Assembly: GCA_965248675.1 (NCBI GenBank)
Contig: CBDFJZ010000006.1
Coordinates: 248,001-312,000, forward strand
Source: UBA6627 sp965248675
GTDB lineage: Bacteria > Chloroflexota > Dehalococcoidia > UBA2979
DNA length: 64,000 bases
Reading direction: 5' to 3'
Under the pieces are notes generated by a model. The model saw nothing but the letters and a program-made list of their open reading frames with translations, did not search any database and was not told where the DNA came from. Positions 35,822 to 43,728 of the stretch are shown one piece after another. A program made the translations under genes and the position numbers. Numbering within the stretch: the stretch's first letter is position 1; every line of letters begins with the position of its first letter.

Positions 35822-36685
35822 TCAGTCTGAGCGACCGCCGTGTTCCGCTAGCCAACGGTTGACCACCGACTGAGCGTCCACCGGCCGGCCCGTGTCCACG
35901 TCCGTCAGGCCGTGGTTGGCATTCTCGAAGACCTCGATCGTGAAGTCCTTCCCCAGCTCGGTGCGGATCCGCTCGAGGATCTGGACGTCATTCGCCGTGG
36001 GGTTGCTCAGATCGCGCGCGCCGTAGATCCAGAGCGCCGGCACATCCAGCGATTCCAGGGTTGGTACCGGATCGTATCCATGCACCCCCTCGAACGAGGC
36101 CAGCTCCTCCGCGATTCGACCCGTCGCAGTGTCCTCGGCGATGCGGTCATAGTGATCCGATACGCCGACGGTGCTCGCCGTGCCGGAGATGCTGACGATG
36201 AACGCGGTCACGTTGGAGCGGGCGGCAGCAAGCGGCATGATCCAGCCGGCCTGGCTGACGCCGAGCAGGCCGATTCGATCCGGGTCGACGGCAGGTTCGG
36301 CGGCCAGATAGCTGGCGATGGCGAGCACATCAGATGCCAGTAGATCGAACACCTCGATGCTGTTACCGGCAGTGACATCCCGGAATCGCCCGGTCGAGTC
36401 GCCGGCGCCACGCTTGTCGTAGCGGAGGGTGCCGAACCCGGCGGCTCGGTACGTGTTGACCACGCCCGCGAAGTCCTGCCGCGTGCCGCGGCCCGATCCG
36501 TGGACCATGATCAGCACGGGATGTGGACCCGCTCCCGAGGGCAGCACGAGCTCGGCGGCGATGGTGACTTCGCCGCTGGGGATCGGAATGCACTCACCCT
36601 CAGTGCACGGCTCCGGTGTGGACGACGTGCAGGCCGCGATCGCAACGACCGAGGCAACCAGCAGGTGCGGCGCCCGAAGCGCCAT
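35822..36685 (-). CDS. Secreted alpha/beta-hydrolase lipoprotein (S9/dienelactone-like)
   Basis: A 287-residue lipoprotein: signal LLVASVVAIAAC with Cys at about residue 19. The hydrolase domain has MVHGSGRGTRQDF, RYDKRGAGDSTG, nucleophile LLGVSQAGWIMP, acid IYGARDLSNPTA and histidine FENANHGLTDV. It resembles the extracellular peptidase-S9/alpha-beta-hydrolase group with unknown substrate. It lies 4 bases downstream of the SRPBCC gene and is probably co-transcribed with it. Confidence 0.88.
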   Translation of the reverse strand: MALRAPHLLVASVVAIAACTSSTPEPCTEGECIPIPSGEVTIAAELVLPSGAGPHPVLIMVHGSGRGTRQDFAGVVNTYRAAGFGTLRYDKRGAGDSTGRFRDVTAGNSIEVFDLLASDVLAIASYLAAEPAVDPDRIGLLGVSQAGWIMPLAAARSNVTAFIVSISGTASTVGVSDHYDRIAEDTATGRIAEELASFEGVHGYDPVPTLESLDVPALWIYGARDLSNPTANDVQILERIRTELGKDFTIEVFENANHGLTDVDTGRPVDAQSVVNRWLAEHGGRSD

Positions 36686-36689
36686 GCGG

Positions 36690-37295
36690 CTAGCTGGCTT
36701 CGGCGCGCCGCCGCACCGCGGCCAGCATGTCGCGACGGATCAGCTTGCTGCCCCATCCGACGAAGGCCCAGTACACGCTGAACTTGCGCGCGCTCGCGGC
36801 GTCCGTCGCTACCGTGCAGGTTTCCGTGGTCAGCAGTGACCCCGTCGACGTGGCCTCGAGGCGAAAGTTGATCGCGGCTTTGACGTATCCCTGCTGATCG
36901 AAGGCGACGAACTCGTCACCGCCGGCGATCGGCGCGTCGGTGCCACCGCGGAGCCTCCAGAATTGACCGATCACGCCCAGGACGATCTCCTCGCCGGGCA
37001 CCTCTTCGAGGACGCTGAACCGCCAGCTGATCAGCGAGTCCAGCAGTGGAACCCCGGCCTCCGGACGTCCGCTGTCGCGCGTCGCGTGATCGGTCCGATG
37101 CCGGAAGAGGCGCCCGGGTAGCAAGCGGATGCCCAGCAGCAGCTGGCTGGTTCTACAGTCGCTCAGTTTGACCTGCTGCAACGCGTCCCAGACGACCGCC
37201 GGAGCCGCGTCGATGCTGACACTGGTGCGGTTTCCGTGCTCCGACTGCGGGATGTAGCGGTCGAGCGAACGCGGGACAGTCGAGTGGAAAGCCAT
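36690..37295 (-). CDS. SRPBCC (START-like) family protein
   Basis: The 201-residue product starts at ATG 37295 after AGGAGG. TSVSIDAAPAVVWDALQQVK is the opening strand and helix of the SRPBCC fold; LISWRFSVLEEVPGEEIVLG and EFVAFDQQGYVKAAINFRLE supply the following strands, and the C-terminal helix ends RRDMLAAVRRRAEAS. It would bind a hydrophobic ligand; the function is unknown. Operon with the following lipoprotein hydrolase. Confidence 0.75.
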   Translation of the reverse strand: MAFHSTVPRSLDRYIPQSEHGNRTSVSIDAAPAVVWDALQQVKLSDCRTSQLLLGIRLLPGRLFRHRTDHATRDSGRPEAGVPLLDSLISWRFSVLEEVPGEEIVLGVIGQFWRLRGGTDAPIAGGDEFVAFDQQGYVKAAINFRLEATSTGSLLTTETCTVATDAASARKFSVYWAFVGWGSKLIRRDMLAAVRRRAEAS

Positions 37296-37636
37296 GGGGA
37301 CCTCCTCGGACGCGTGACGTCGATCGAATCACGAACCGGCGTCGCGAGCGAGCAGGACACGCGGCGCGCCGGTGGCACAGAGCGGTCCAGAACGTCGGCG
37401 CAGAACTGTCGCTACACCAAGTCGAAGCGGCCAGGCACGGCCGCCTTGCACGCGCAGTGGGACAACAGGTGGCAACGGTCCTCGCGACGCTCGGCGTTCA
37501 CAACCGGCGCAGGCCGCGCTGCCGGCGCGTTGCCGCGGGCCCGCACGCAGTCGTCAGCGAAGATAGGTAATTGGGACGCCTGGACTGGGCATCGCCACCC
37601 ATTACAAGGTTGCCAGCTGCGCGCAGCCTTGAGTCC
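37296..37636. other. Intergenic region between divergent genes
   Basis: Spacer of 341 bases separating the SRPBCC gene (minus) from a membrane protein gene (plus). Apart from the AGGAGG ribosome site at the left edge, I see no repeat, RNA or coding signal. Confidence 0.5.
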
Positions 37637-38182
37637 ATGAGGGCGACAGCACCCAAGATCGAGGATCGGCGGCGCTCAGGAATCGCTCGCACACTTCTAG
37701 TGGTTGGCCTGCTGGTGCTAGCGGCACTCGTGATGGCAGGTGCGTCGGCCGCCATGAACTCGAGCCTCGTACGCGCCCCGGATCGTCCAGCCGCCGCTAC
37801 TGACCGACCGCCGCCGTCAGCCTCTCGTCCACCAGCTCCACTCCCCGCGACCAGCATCGTGTTCCTGGTCGATAGCGACGACCAGGCTCGGCGGTACCGA
37901 TCGAGAGGTCCCAACGGGATCCTGGTTGGTTCACGCGGCGACATACGAATCTTGGTGGTCGCCGTTCGCGGCCTTGAAGAAGAGCTCCTGCTCCGTGCCA
38001 TGTTGCTGGAGAACGAAGCCATCTGTCCCCCCGGAACCTGCGGTGGTGCTGCAATCATCGATCTGCGCGGGCTTGATGAGCGCGACGCGTTTCGAGTTCG
38101 GTCCTCCGCTTCGGGTAGCCCGATCGAAATGGGCCACCTTCTGGCCGCCCGTCTGAGTTCGAGGCTCAGCTGCGGTGGCTGA
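37637..38182 (+). CDS. Hypothetical membrane-anchored protein
   Basis: The 181-residue product starts at ATG 37637, after a longer frame whose first 22 codons lack coding character. A basic N terminus is followed by one membrane segment (TLLVVGLLVLAALVMAGASA), a Pro/Ala linker and an extracytoplasmic domain of about 110 residues (SIVFLVDSDDQARRYRSRGP; ILVVAVRGLEEELLLRAML). The last third includes AICPPGTCGGAAIIDLRG with two Cys. The domain is not recognised. It converges on the small secreted protein gene downstream. Confidence 0.55.
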   Translation: MRATAPKIEDRRRSGIARTLLVVGLLVLAALVMAGASAAMNSSLVRAPDRPAAATDRPPPSASRPPAPLPATSIVFLVDSDDQARRYRSRGPNGILVGSRGDIRILVVAVRGLEEELLLRAMLLENEAICPPGTCGGAAIIDLRGLDERDAFRVRSSASGSPIEMGHLLAARLSSRLSCGG

Positions 38183-38212
38183 TCGAAGCTCGCTGAGCAA
38201 GTGCCTCGGGCG

Positions 38213-38581
38213 TCAGTCGCCGCTGCCGGCCTCGTTCGAGCCCCAGACAACCAACACACCCGATGGCGTCGTCACCTGGAGGCTGCGGTCGAAGGCGAAT
38301 GTCGGCGCCCAGCCCGGGACGATCTCGGCTCGCTCCGGTACCGGCGACTGCGGCGAGATATCGAGGAAGACGCAGACGAAATGGCGGAAACCGGAGTCCG
38401 GCTTCCAGACCTGCCGTCCCGCGTCGGATAGGGTCGCGTCCGGAAAGCCGATGCCGCACTGGGTCTCGCTCGCCTGGGCCGGCGCGGCATGAGCCGCCGA
38501 CGGCGACCATGCCGCCGCGGCGAGTACAACGACCAAACCGACGGCCGCGGTGATGGTCAGCAGATGCTTGTGGTTGGCCAT
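38213..38581 (-). CDS. Small secreted hypothetical protein
   Basis: The 122-residue product starts at ATG 38581 with GGAAGGA upstream. A Sec signal peptide (LLTITAAVGLVVVLAAAAWS, cleavage near AHAAPA) precedes a domain of about 85 residues with two Cys (TQCGIGF; FVCVFLD) that may form a disulfide, and TPSGVLVVWGSNEAG at the end. No family is recognised. Exported, function unknown. Confidence 0.6.
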   Translation of the reverse strand: MANHKHLLTITAAVGLVVVLAAAAWSPSAAHAAPAQASETQCGIGFPDATLSDAGRQVWKPDSGFRHFVCVFLDISPQSPVPERAEIVPGWAPTFAFDRSLQVTTPSGVLVVWGSNEAGSGD

Positions 38582-38716
38582 TGAGGATTCCTTCCATTGA
38601 GTCACCGGCAGGGTCACCGCTCCCGCGTGCCACACACAGGTGCAGATGAACCACCGAGCGGCGGGACGTTCGTCCGCACCTGCCGGTCAACGCGCATCGG
38701 AGTTGCGCAGGATCAC

Positions 38717-38744
38717 AACGGGCCGCCCTGAAGGGCGGCCCGTT
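38717..38744 (-). terminator. Strong hairpin, probable terminator of the hydrolase gene
   Basis: AACGGGCCGCCCT and its exact complement flank a 2-base loop, a perfect 13 bp stem, 33 bases after the stop of the minus-strand hydrolase at 38777. No clear T-run follows on either strand. Confidence 0.55.
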
Positions 38745-38776
38745 CGCTCGGAAGCGCGGGCGGCGCTTCGAGGTTG

Positions 38777-39595
38777 CTACGCCGGCGCCAGCTCCTTCAC
38801 CTGGGGCGTGGCGACCGCGCCGTCCGCGACCCAGGCGCGGATCAGCGCGGCGACGGCGGCCGGCTGTTCGAGCTGGGCGGCGTGGCCGGCAGCGGGCAAC
38901 ACCGTCGCCTGGGCGCCGGGGATCGAGGCCGCCCAGCGATCGCCGAGGACGGCCGGGAGCACGCGGTCCCCAGCGGAGGTGACGACGAGGGTGGGCGCGG
39001 CGATGCGCGGCAGGTGTGCCTCGACGCCGGCGTCCGGGATCGGCCACAGGAACTTGGCGGCGGCCCGCAGGTCGAGCGCCTCCTGGAGCCGGGCTTCGAC
39101 GTGATCGCGGCCCTCGACGAAGAGCTGCTGGCGCAGATCCGCGTTCGAGAACTGGACGGCCGAGGGGGCGACGGGACTCTGCGCGAAGAAGTCGTCCCCG
39201 GGGTTCGCCTCATCCCAGATGCCCAACGGGTTGATCAGCACCAGCCGGTCCACGCGCCGGCGCATGATCGCGGCGAACTCCGCGCCGATCCAGGCGCCGA
39301 CGCTGATCCCGGCGATCGAAACCTGGTCGAGGCCGAGTGCGTCGAGCAGATCGTCGTAGTGGACGAGCAGGTCGAGGATCGTCGAGACCTCGGGGAGCTG
39401 GTCCTTGGCGGGGCCCCAGCCGGGGTGGAAGGGGGCGATCACATCGAAGGACCGCGAGAGTTCCTCGAGCTCGTCTTCCCAGCCCGTGAGGCCCATCACG
39501 CCGTGCAGGTACAACAGCGGCGCGCCGCTTCCGGCGCGATAGTAGGAGACCTCGCGGTTGCCGGGCTGGGTGGTGACCGTCTGCAGCTCGGGCAT
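38777..39595 (-). CDS. Alpha/beta-hydrolase
   Basis: The 272-residue hydrolase starts at ATG 39595, whose first base is shared with the stop of the LLM gene (TAATG), so translation is coupled. The oxyanion motif is LYLHGVMGLTGWEDEL, nucleophile IAGISVGAWIGAEF, acid TSAGDRVLPAVL and histidine PAAGHAAQLEQP. The coupling to an LLM oxygenase suggests sequential oxidation and hydrolysis of one substrate. Substrate not predictable. Confidence 0.9.
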   Translation of the reverse strand: MPELQTVTTQPGNREVSYYRAGSGAPLLYLHGVMGLTGWEDELEELSRSFDVIAPFHPGWGPAKDQLPEVSTILDLLVHYDDLLDALGLDQVSIAGISVGAWIGAEFAAIMRRRVDRLVLINPLGIWDEANPGDDFFAQSPVAPSAVQFSNADLRQQLFVEGRDHVEARLQEALDLRAAAKFLWPIPDAGVEAHLPRIAAPTLVVTSAGDRVLPAVLGDRWAASIPGAQATVLPAAGHAAQLEQPAAVAALIRAWVADGAVATPQVKELAPA

Positions 39596-40914
39596 TAGTC
39601 GCCTCCAGCGGGCGCGCCCTCGGAGGCCACGGCGTCCGCGGCGGCGGCGCGAGCGTGGAGGCCGCTGGCGTCGATCTGGCGGCCGGGGACCGCGCGCGGC
39701 TCCGCCATCTCCGCCGCCGGGAGCGGGTGCGGCGACCACTTGTCCTCGTGCTCGGAGAATTTGCTCCTGAGCTGCGGGATCACCTTCGAGCCGAACAGCT
39801 CGGTGTTGTAGAGCGTCTTCTCGAGCGGCATGTTGCCGAAGTGCATCAGTGCGACGATGTGCCCGACGTTGAGCGTGTCGGCAACCTTCTCCATCTGTTT
39901 GGCAACGTCGTCGGGGTTGCCGGCGAGGATGAAGCCCTCCTCGATCAGCTCCTCCCAGCTCAGGTCAAGCGCGCGAGCAGAGCCACCGGCGATGCCGACC
40001 TGCGCCTGCAGGCCGGCGCGGATCGTCGCCTCGGTGCGGTAGCCCGGGGCGTCGGCGAACGTGGGTGACACGTGCAGGCAGCGCTCGAAGAAGTAGCGGA
40101 CGTGCTCCTCGTAGAGGTCCTGCGCCTCGGCCATGTTGTTGGCGACGCAGATCTGCTGGGCGAAGGCGCCCTGATACGGGTTGTAGTCCTGCCCCAGCTC
40201 CTCCATACGGTGCCAGAAACCCTTCATCAGGTTCTCGGCGCGCAGGTAGCCAGAGAAGGAGAGGTAGGAGTAGTTGTAGTCGTTCTCCGCGCAGAAGTCC
40301 CAGGTTTCGATCGAGCCGCCGTCGGGGATCCAGACCGGGGGCGCCGGATACTGGATCGGTCGCGGCCAGATGTTGACGTAGCGGAGTTTGTGGAACTTGC
40401 CGTTCCAGGCAAACAGCTCCGGCTCGGCCCACGCCTTCTTGATCAGGTCGTGCGCCTCCTGGTAGCGCTCGCGGAGCGTGGCCGGGTTGACGCCGACGGC
40501 GAAGTTCCCGTCCATCGAGGTGCCGACCGGGAAGCCGGCGATCAGCCGCCCGCCGGAGATCACGTCGAGCATCGCCATCTCCTCGGCGACGCGGGTGGGC
40601 GGGTTGTAGTAGGCGATCGACTGGCCGAGCAGCAGGATCGAGATATCGCGCGTGCGGCGCGCCAGCGTGGCGGCCATGATCTGCGGCGACGGCATCATCC
40701 CGTACGCGTTCTGGTGGTGCTCGTTGACGACAACGCCGTCGAAGCCCTGATCGGCGGCGAACTCGAGCATGTCGAGGTAGTCGTTGTAGACGGTGTGCCC
40801 CTTGACGGGGTCGTAGAGGCGAGAGTCAACGTCGACCCACACGCTGTTGTGCTTCTCCCTGAAGTCGTCCGGCAGGTGCGGCCACGGCATCAGGTTGAAC
40901 CAGTGGAACTTCAT
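39595..40914 (-). CDS. LLM class flavin-dependent monooxygenase
   Basis: The 439-residue product starts at ATG 40914 with GAGGAG upstream. It begins MKFHWFNLMPWPHLPDDFRE and has GFDGVVVNEHHQNAYGMMPS, MLDVISGGRLIAGFPVGTSM and YPAPPVWIPDGGSIETWDFC. It is longer than usual (about 340) because of an inserted mid-region and a hydrophilic tail of about 50 residues. It heads a two-gene operon with the hydrolase, consistent with a monooxygenase-hydrolase pair. Confidence 0.9.
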   Translation of the reverse strand: MKFHWFNLMPWPHLPDDFREKHNSVWVDVDSRLYDPVKGHTVYNDYLDMLEFAADQGFDGVVVNEHHQNAYGMMPSPQIMAATLARRTRDISILLLGQSIAYYNPPTRVAEEMAMLDVISGGRLIAGFPVGTSMDGNFAVGVNPATLRERYQEAHDLIKKAWAEPELFAWNGKFHKLRYVNIWPRPIQYPAPPVWIPDGGSIETWDFCAENDYNYSYLSFSGYLRAENLMKGFWHRMEELGQDYNPYQGAFAQQICVANNMAEAQDLYEEHVRYFFERCLHVSPTFADAPGYRTEATIRAGLQAQVGIAGGSARALDLSWEELIEEGFILAGNPDDVAKQMEKVADTLNVGHIVALMHFGNMPLEKTLYNTELFGSKVIPQLRSKFSEHEDKWSPHPLPAAEMAEPRAVPGRQIDASGLHARAAAADAVASEGAPAGGD

Positions 40915-41098
40915 CTCGACTCCTCGCATCGAGGCGTGCGTGTTCGCCTCGGGATTCGCTCGGGCACGGACCGGCTACCTCAGTGCGTGCTGAGCGGCCG
41001 CGCGTACGTCGCCAGCATACGCAGTGTATGTGGCTACCCGAAGGATCTAACTCCCCGCCGGCGCGGGCCAAAGGTCGATGCGCGCGGGTGCTCGGACC

Positions 41099-41893
41099 CT
41101 AGTCCGCGCGATTGAAGGCCGGATCGCGCTTGTCGCGGAAGGCGGCGACCGCCTCGCGGTGATCGGGGAGGCGGCGGGCGATCTGGTCGCGCAGGCCCTC
41201 GCGTTCCATCACCGCCTCGAGGTCGCGGTCGAGCGGGTTCTGGGCGAGCAGCTCTTTGATCATCATCACCGCGTTCGTCGGGTTGTCCGCGATCTCCGAG
41301 GCGCGCTCGAGCGCGGTGTCGAATAGCTGGTCCGGCTCCACGACCGCGGACACGAGGCCCATGCGATAGGCCTCCTCGGCGGGGACCATGCGGCCGGTCA
41401 GGCACATATCGGTGGCGTGTCCGAGGCCGATCAGCTGGGACAGAATCCTCGTCGATCCGAGCTCGGGCATCAGCCCCATCTTGATGAAGCGGATGCTCAG
41501 CATCGCGTCGGTGGAGGCAACGCGGACGTCGGCCGGGAGGATCATGGTCAGCCCGACGCCGACGGCGTACCCGTTGACCGCGGCGACCGTCGGCTTCGAC
41601 CTGCGGAGCAAGGTGGTGAGGTTATGCCCGCCGCGAGCGAGCTGTTCGCCGCTGCCCTGGTTGTTCGTCTCGATGCGGTTCGCGAAGCCCCCGAGGTCTG
41701 CGCCGGCGCAGAAGGCGCGGCCTTCGCCGGTGAGGAGGATCGCGCCGATCGAGTCGTCGGCGTTCCAAGACTCGATCTGATCGGTCAGCTCGCGAGACAT
41801 CTGGTCGGTCCAGGCGTTCAGCTTCTCCGGCCGGTTGAGCCGGATGACGCCGACGCGGTCATGGGTCTCGGTCAGAATCTGTTCGTAGGTCAT
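41099..41893 (-). CDS. Enoyl-CoA hydratase/isomerase family protein
   Basis: The 264-residue crotonase-fold enzyme starts at ATG 41893. It has IRLNRPEKLNAWTDQMSREL, the oxyanion strand AILLTGEGRAFCAGADLGGF, VNGYAVGVGLTMILPADVRV and FIKMGLMPELGSTRILSQLI with the catalytic-loop Glu (MPELGS). The end RDKRDPAFN is typical for the family. The third such gene in the window. Confidence 0.92.
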   Translation of the reverse strand: MTYEQILTETHDRVGVIRLNRPEKLNAWTDQMSRELTDQIESWNADDSIGAILLTGEGRAFCAGADLGGFANRIETNNQGSGEQLARGGHNLTTLLRRSKPTVAAVNGYAVGVGLTMILPADVRVASTDAMLSIRFIKMGLMPELGSTRILSQLIGLGHATDMCLTGRMVPAEEAYRMGLVSAVVEPDQLFDTALERASEIADNPTNAVMMIKELLAQNPLDRDLEAVMEREGLRDQIARRLPDHREAVAAFRDKRDPAFNRAD

Positions 41894-41983
41894 AACGATC
41901 CCTCTCATCGTGATCCGGGCGCCGCAAACTCCCCCGGAACCTACGCACCCGCCTCGCCGCTCGCAAGGCTCGGGTCGAAGCTG

Positions 41984-42334
41984 GCAGGCGAATGGCTCGG
42001 AGATGATGGTCTGCGAGATCGACCTGCGCGTTGGTGGCGCCCACCGCTACGAGTGGTCCCACCCGAAGAGCCATCCTTCGGGACCGGCGGCACCTTCACC
42101 GAGATCGAGCCCACCCCACGGCTTGTCTCGACGCAGCGGATGGACAGCTTCGACAGCGAGACGCTGAACACCATGACCCTGAGCGAAGACGGCGGTCGCA
42201 CCACGATGACGCTGCTGATGCGGTTCGAGTCGGAGGAGATCCGGGACGCTGCAGCCGCCACAGGGATGGCCGATGGCATGGGTCAGAGCTTCGACCGGCT
42301 CGAGGCCACGATGGGCGGCTGGACAAGCTCGTGA
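41984..42334 (+). pseudogene. SRPBCC/AHSA1-like fragment, truncated and frameshifted
   Basis: One frame gives MVCEIDLRVGGAHRYEWS (from about 42003), the AHSA1 middle strand pair. Near 42060-42070 the match moves to another frame: FGTGGTFTEIEPTPRLVSTQ, TMTLSEDGGRTTMTLLMRFE and MADGMGQSFDRLEATMGG, ending at TGA 42334. The N-terminal 40-45 residues of the fold are missing and no start or ribosome site fits. It is a remnant of an activator-of-Hsp90-like or START-type protein. Confidence 0.6.
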
Positions 42335-42442
42335 GCCGAGACTCAACTCGGAGCGGTTCGGCGGTCGAAACGAGCCCGGCTTCGACGCCCTCGATTGCCC
42401 CTACACTTGACGTCAGCGTTCCACGAAGGGCGGCGAAGCAGC

Positions 42443-42820
42443 ATGGTTGAGGCGAAGAACAACGAGCTGACCGCGCAGGAGCGGTATGTGATCGAGGCGA
42501 AGGGCACCGAGCCGCCCTTCTCTGGCGAGTACGACGACTTCTACGAGGCCGGCGCCTACGTCTGCCGCCGCTGCAACGCCGAGCTCTACCGCTCCGAGGA
42601 CAAGTTCGACGCGCACTGCGGATGGCCAGCCTTCGACGATGAGATCCCAGGCGCCGTGAAGCACCTGCCCGACCCAGACGGCATGCGCACCGAGGTCGAG
42701 TGCGCGAACTGCGGCGGCCATCTCGGCCACGTCTTCCTCGGGGAAGGCTTCACACCGAAGAGCACGCGCCACTGCATCAACTCCCTGTCGATGCGCTTCG
42801 TCCCGGCCGAGCGGCCCTAG
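42443..42820 (+). CDS. msrB: Peptide-methionine (R)-S-oxide reductase (MsrB-like)
   Basis: The 125-residue product starts at ATG 42443. Two CxxC pairs bind the structural zinc (YVCRRCNAELY and ECANCGGHLGHVF), HCGWPAFDD is the conserved MsrB substrate loop, and STRHCINSLSMRFVP contains the catalytic Cys, usually in RYCVN.. context. It repairs oxidised methionine in proteins. No operon partner; an oxidative-stress role suits the oxygenase-rich setting. Confidence 0.93.
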   Translation: MVEAKNNELTAQERYVIEAKGTEPPFSGEYDDFYEAGAYVCRRCNAELYRSEDKFDAHCGWPAFDDEIPGAVKHLPDPDGMRTEVECANCGGHLGHVFLGEGFTPKSTRHCINSLSMRFVPAERP

Positions 42821-42916
42821 CGAGCCGCCGGTCCCAAGAGCAGCCGGCTCGCCTCCCTCACCGTTAGCGGGTGCCGGCCCGGCGTCGTCGGCGAGCCGGG
42901 CGAACCTTCGACGGCG

Positions 42917-43080
42917 CAGTTGCGAGATCGGGAAAAGCGAGCGGTCGAGAGTGAGCAGCTCCTCGAGGACTACGAGCCCACCGATACCGGTTCCGCCGCC
43001 GGGCAGCGGCTCTCCCGCCGCCTCGTCCCATCAGGTGGAGGCATCTTCGCCCTCCTCACCGTTGGCGGCCGGCTTCGACG
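42917..43080 (+). pseudogene. Fragment of the PEBP-like surface protein (juxtamembrane region)
   Basis: The frame reads LEDYEPTDTGSAAGQRLSRR, then LVPSGGGIFALLTVGG, matching AEDYEPTSTGAAAGRWLSRR, LVFGGGGIFALLAVG of the intact protein at 46278-47564. Nucleotide identity over about 105 bases is high (roughly five bases in six), so the copy is fairly recent. It lacks start, ectodomain and stop context; the frame continues into unrelated sequence. Same orientation as the intact gene 3.7 kb away. Confidence 0.65.
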
Positions 43081-43181
43081 AGGGTGGTCTGCGAGAACCG
43101 ACGGGGCTCGGCCGCGGGCTACCGGTCCCTGAGCAGGGTGACGGTGATCGACGCATCCACGAGGCGACCCTCGAATCCGTC

Positions 43182-43688
43182 TCAGGCTCGACGGTCGCCC
43201 GCGCCAGCTCCCCGTGCGATCTGGGCCGCGTGATCGGCGGTGTGCAGCGCCACCATCGAGAGTGCGCCCGCGACATCCTTTTCGATCTGGTAGCCGCGGG
43301 TCGCGGCGTAGCCGATCTGGCCGTCGCCAACGGGCGCGGGGAGCGCGAGCGACTCCTCCGTCGCGCCGGCGATCGTGGCTTCGAAGGCCTCGAAGACCTC
43401 GTCGAGGCCGCGGAGCGCCTCCTCCGGACTTCCGGCCGCCGGTCGATTCGCCGCGAAATCGACGCCGAGTCCCGCCGCGGCGAAGCCAGTGAAGAACGAA
43501 AGCGCGCCCAGCGCGTGTGCCGCGGCTTGCTTCGGCGTCCACGGTTCGCCGGTCGCGCTCGGGTTCACCTCGTCCGCCTCGGGCGCCAGAGTGGGCTGCT
43601 CCCACGTCTTAGCCGAGGCTTCGATCGCTGTGCGAAACTGGCCTCTAGCGTCTGCGATCGCTTCGAGGTGCTCAGACATGGTCGGCAT
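43182..43688 (-). CDS. DinB-like (mycothiol/maleylpyruvate isomerase N-terminal fold) protein
   Basis: A 168-residue protein beginning MPTMSEHLEAIADARGQFRT, with EPWTPKQAAAHALGALSFFT in the position of the DinB/MDMPI second helix and KDVAGALSMVALHTADHAAQ near the end. The histidines HAL and HTADH fit the three-His metal site of the four-helix DinB fold. The reaction is unknown. It lies 40 bases downstream of the DEAD-box helicase gene in the same direction. Confidence 0.7.
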   Translation of the reverse strand: MPTMSEHLEAIADARGQFRTAIEASAKTWEQPTLAPEADEVNPSATGEPWTPKQAAAHALGALSFFTGFAAAGLGVDFAANRPAAGSPEEALRGLDEVFEAFEATIAGATEESLALPAPVGDGQIGYAATRGYQIEKDVAGALSMVALHTADHAAQIARGAGAGDRRA

Positions 43689-43728
43689 GGGCGGTCCCCT
43701 CCGCTAGCGTGCTTGGCGGCCGACGACG

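Noticed and set aside
40072..41115. 347-codon plus-strand frame opposite the LLM gene
   Set aside because: Antisense shadow rich in Val, Asp and Arg; the minus strand encodes a conserved LLM enzyme.
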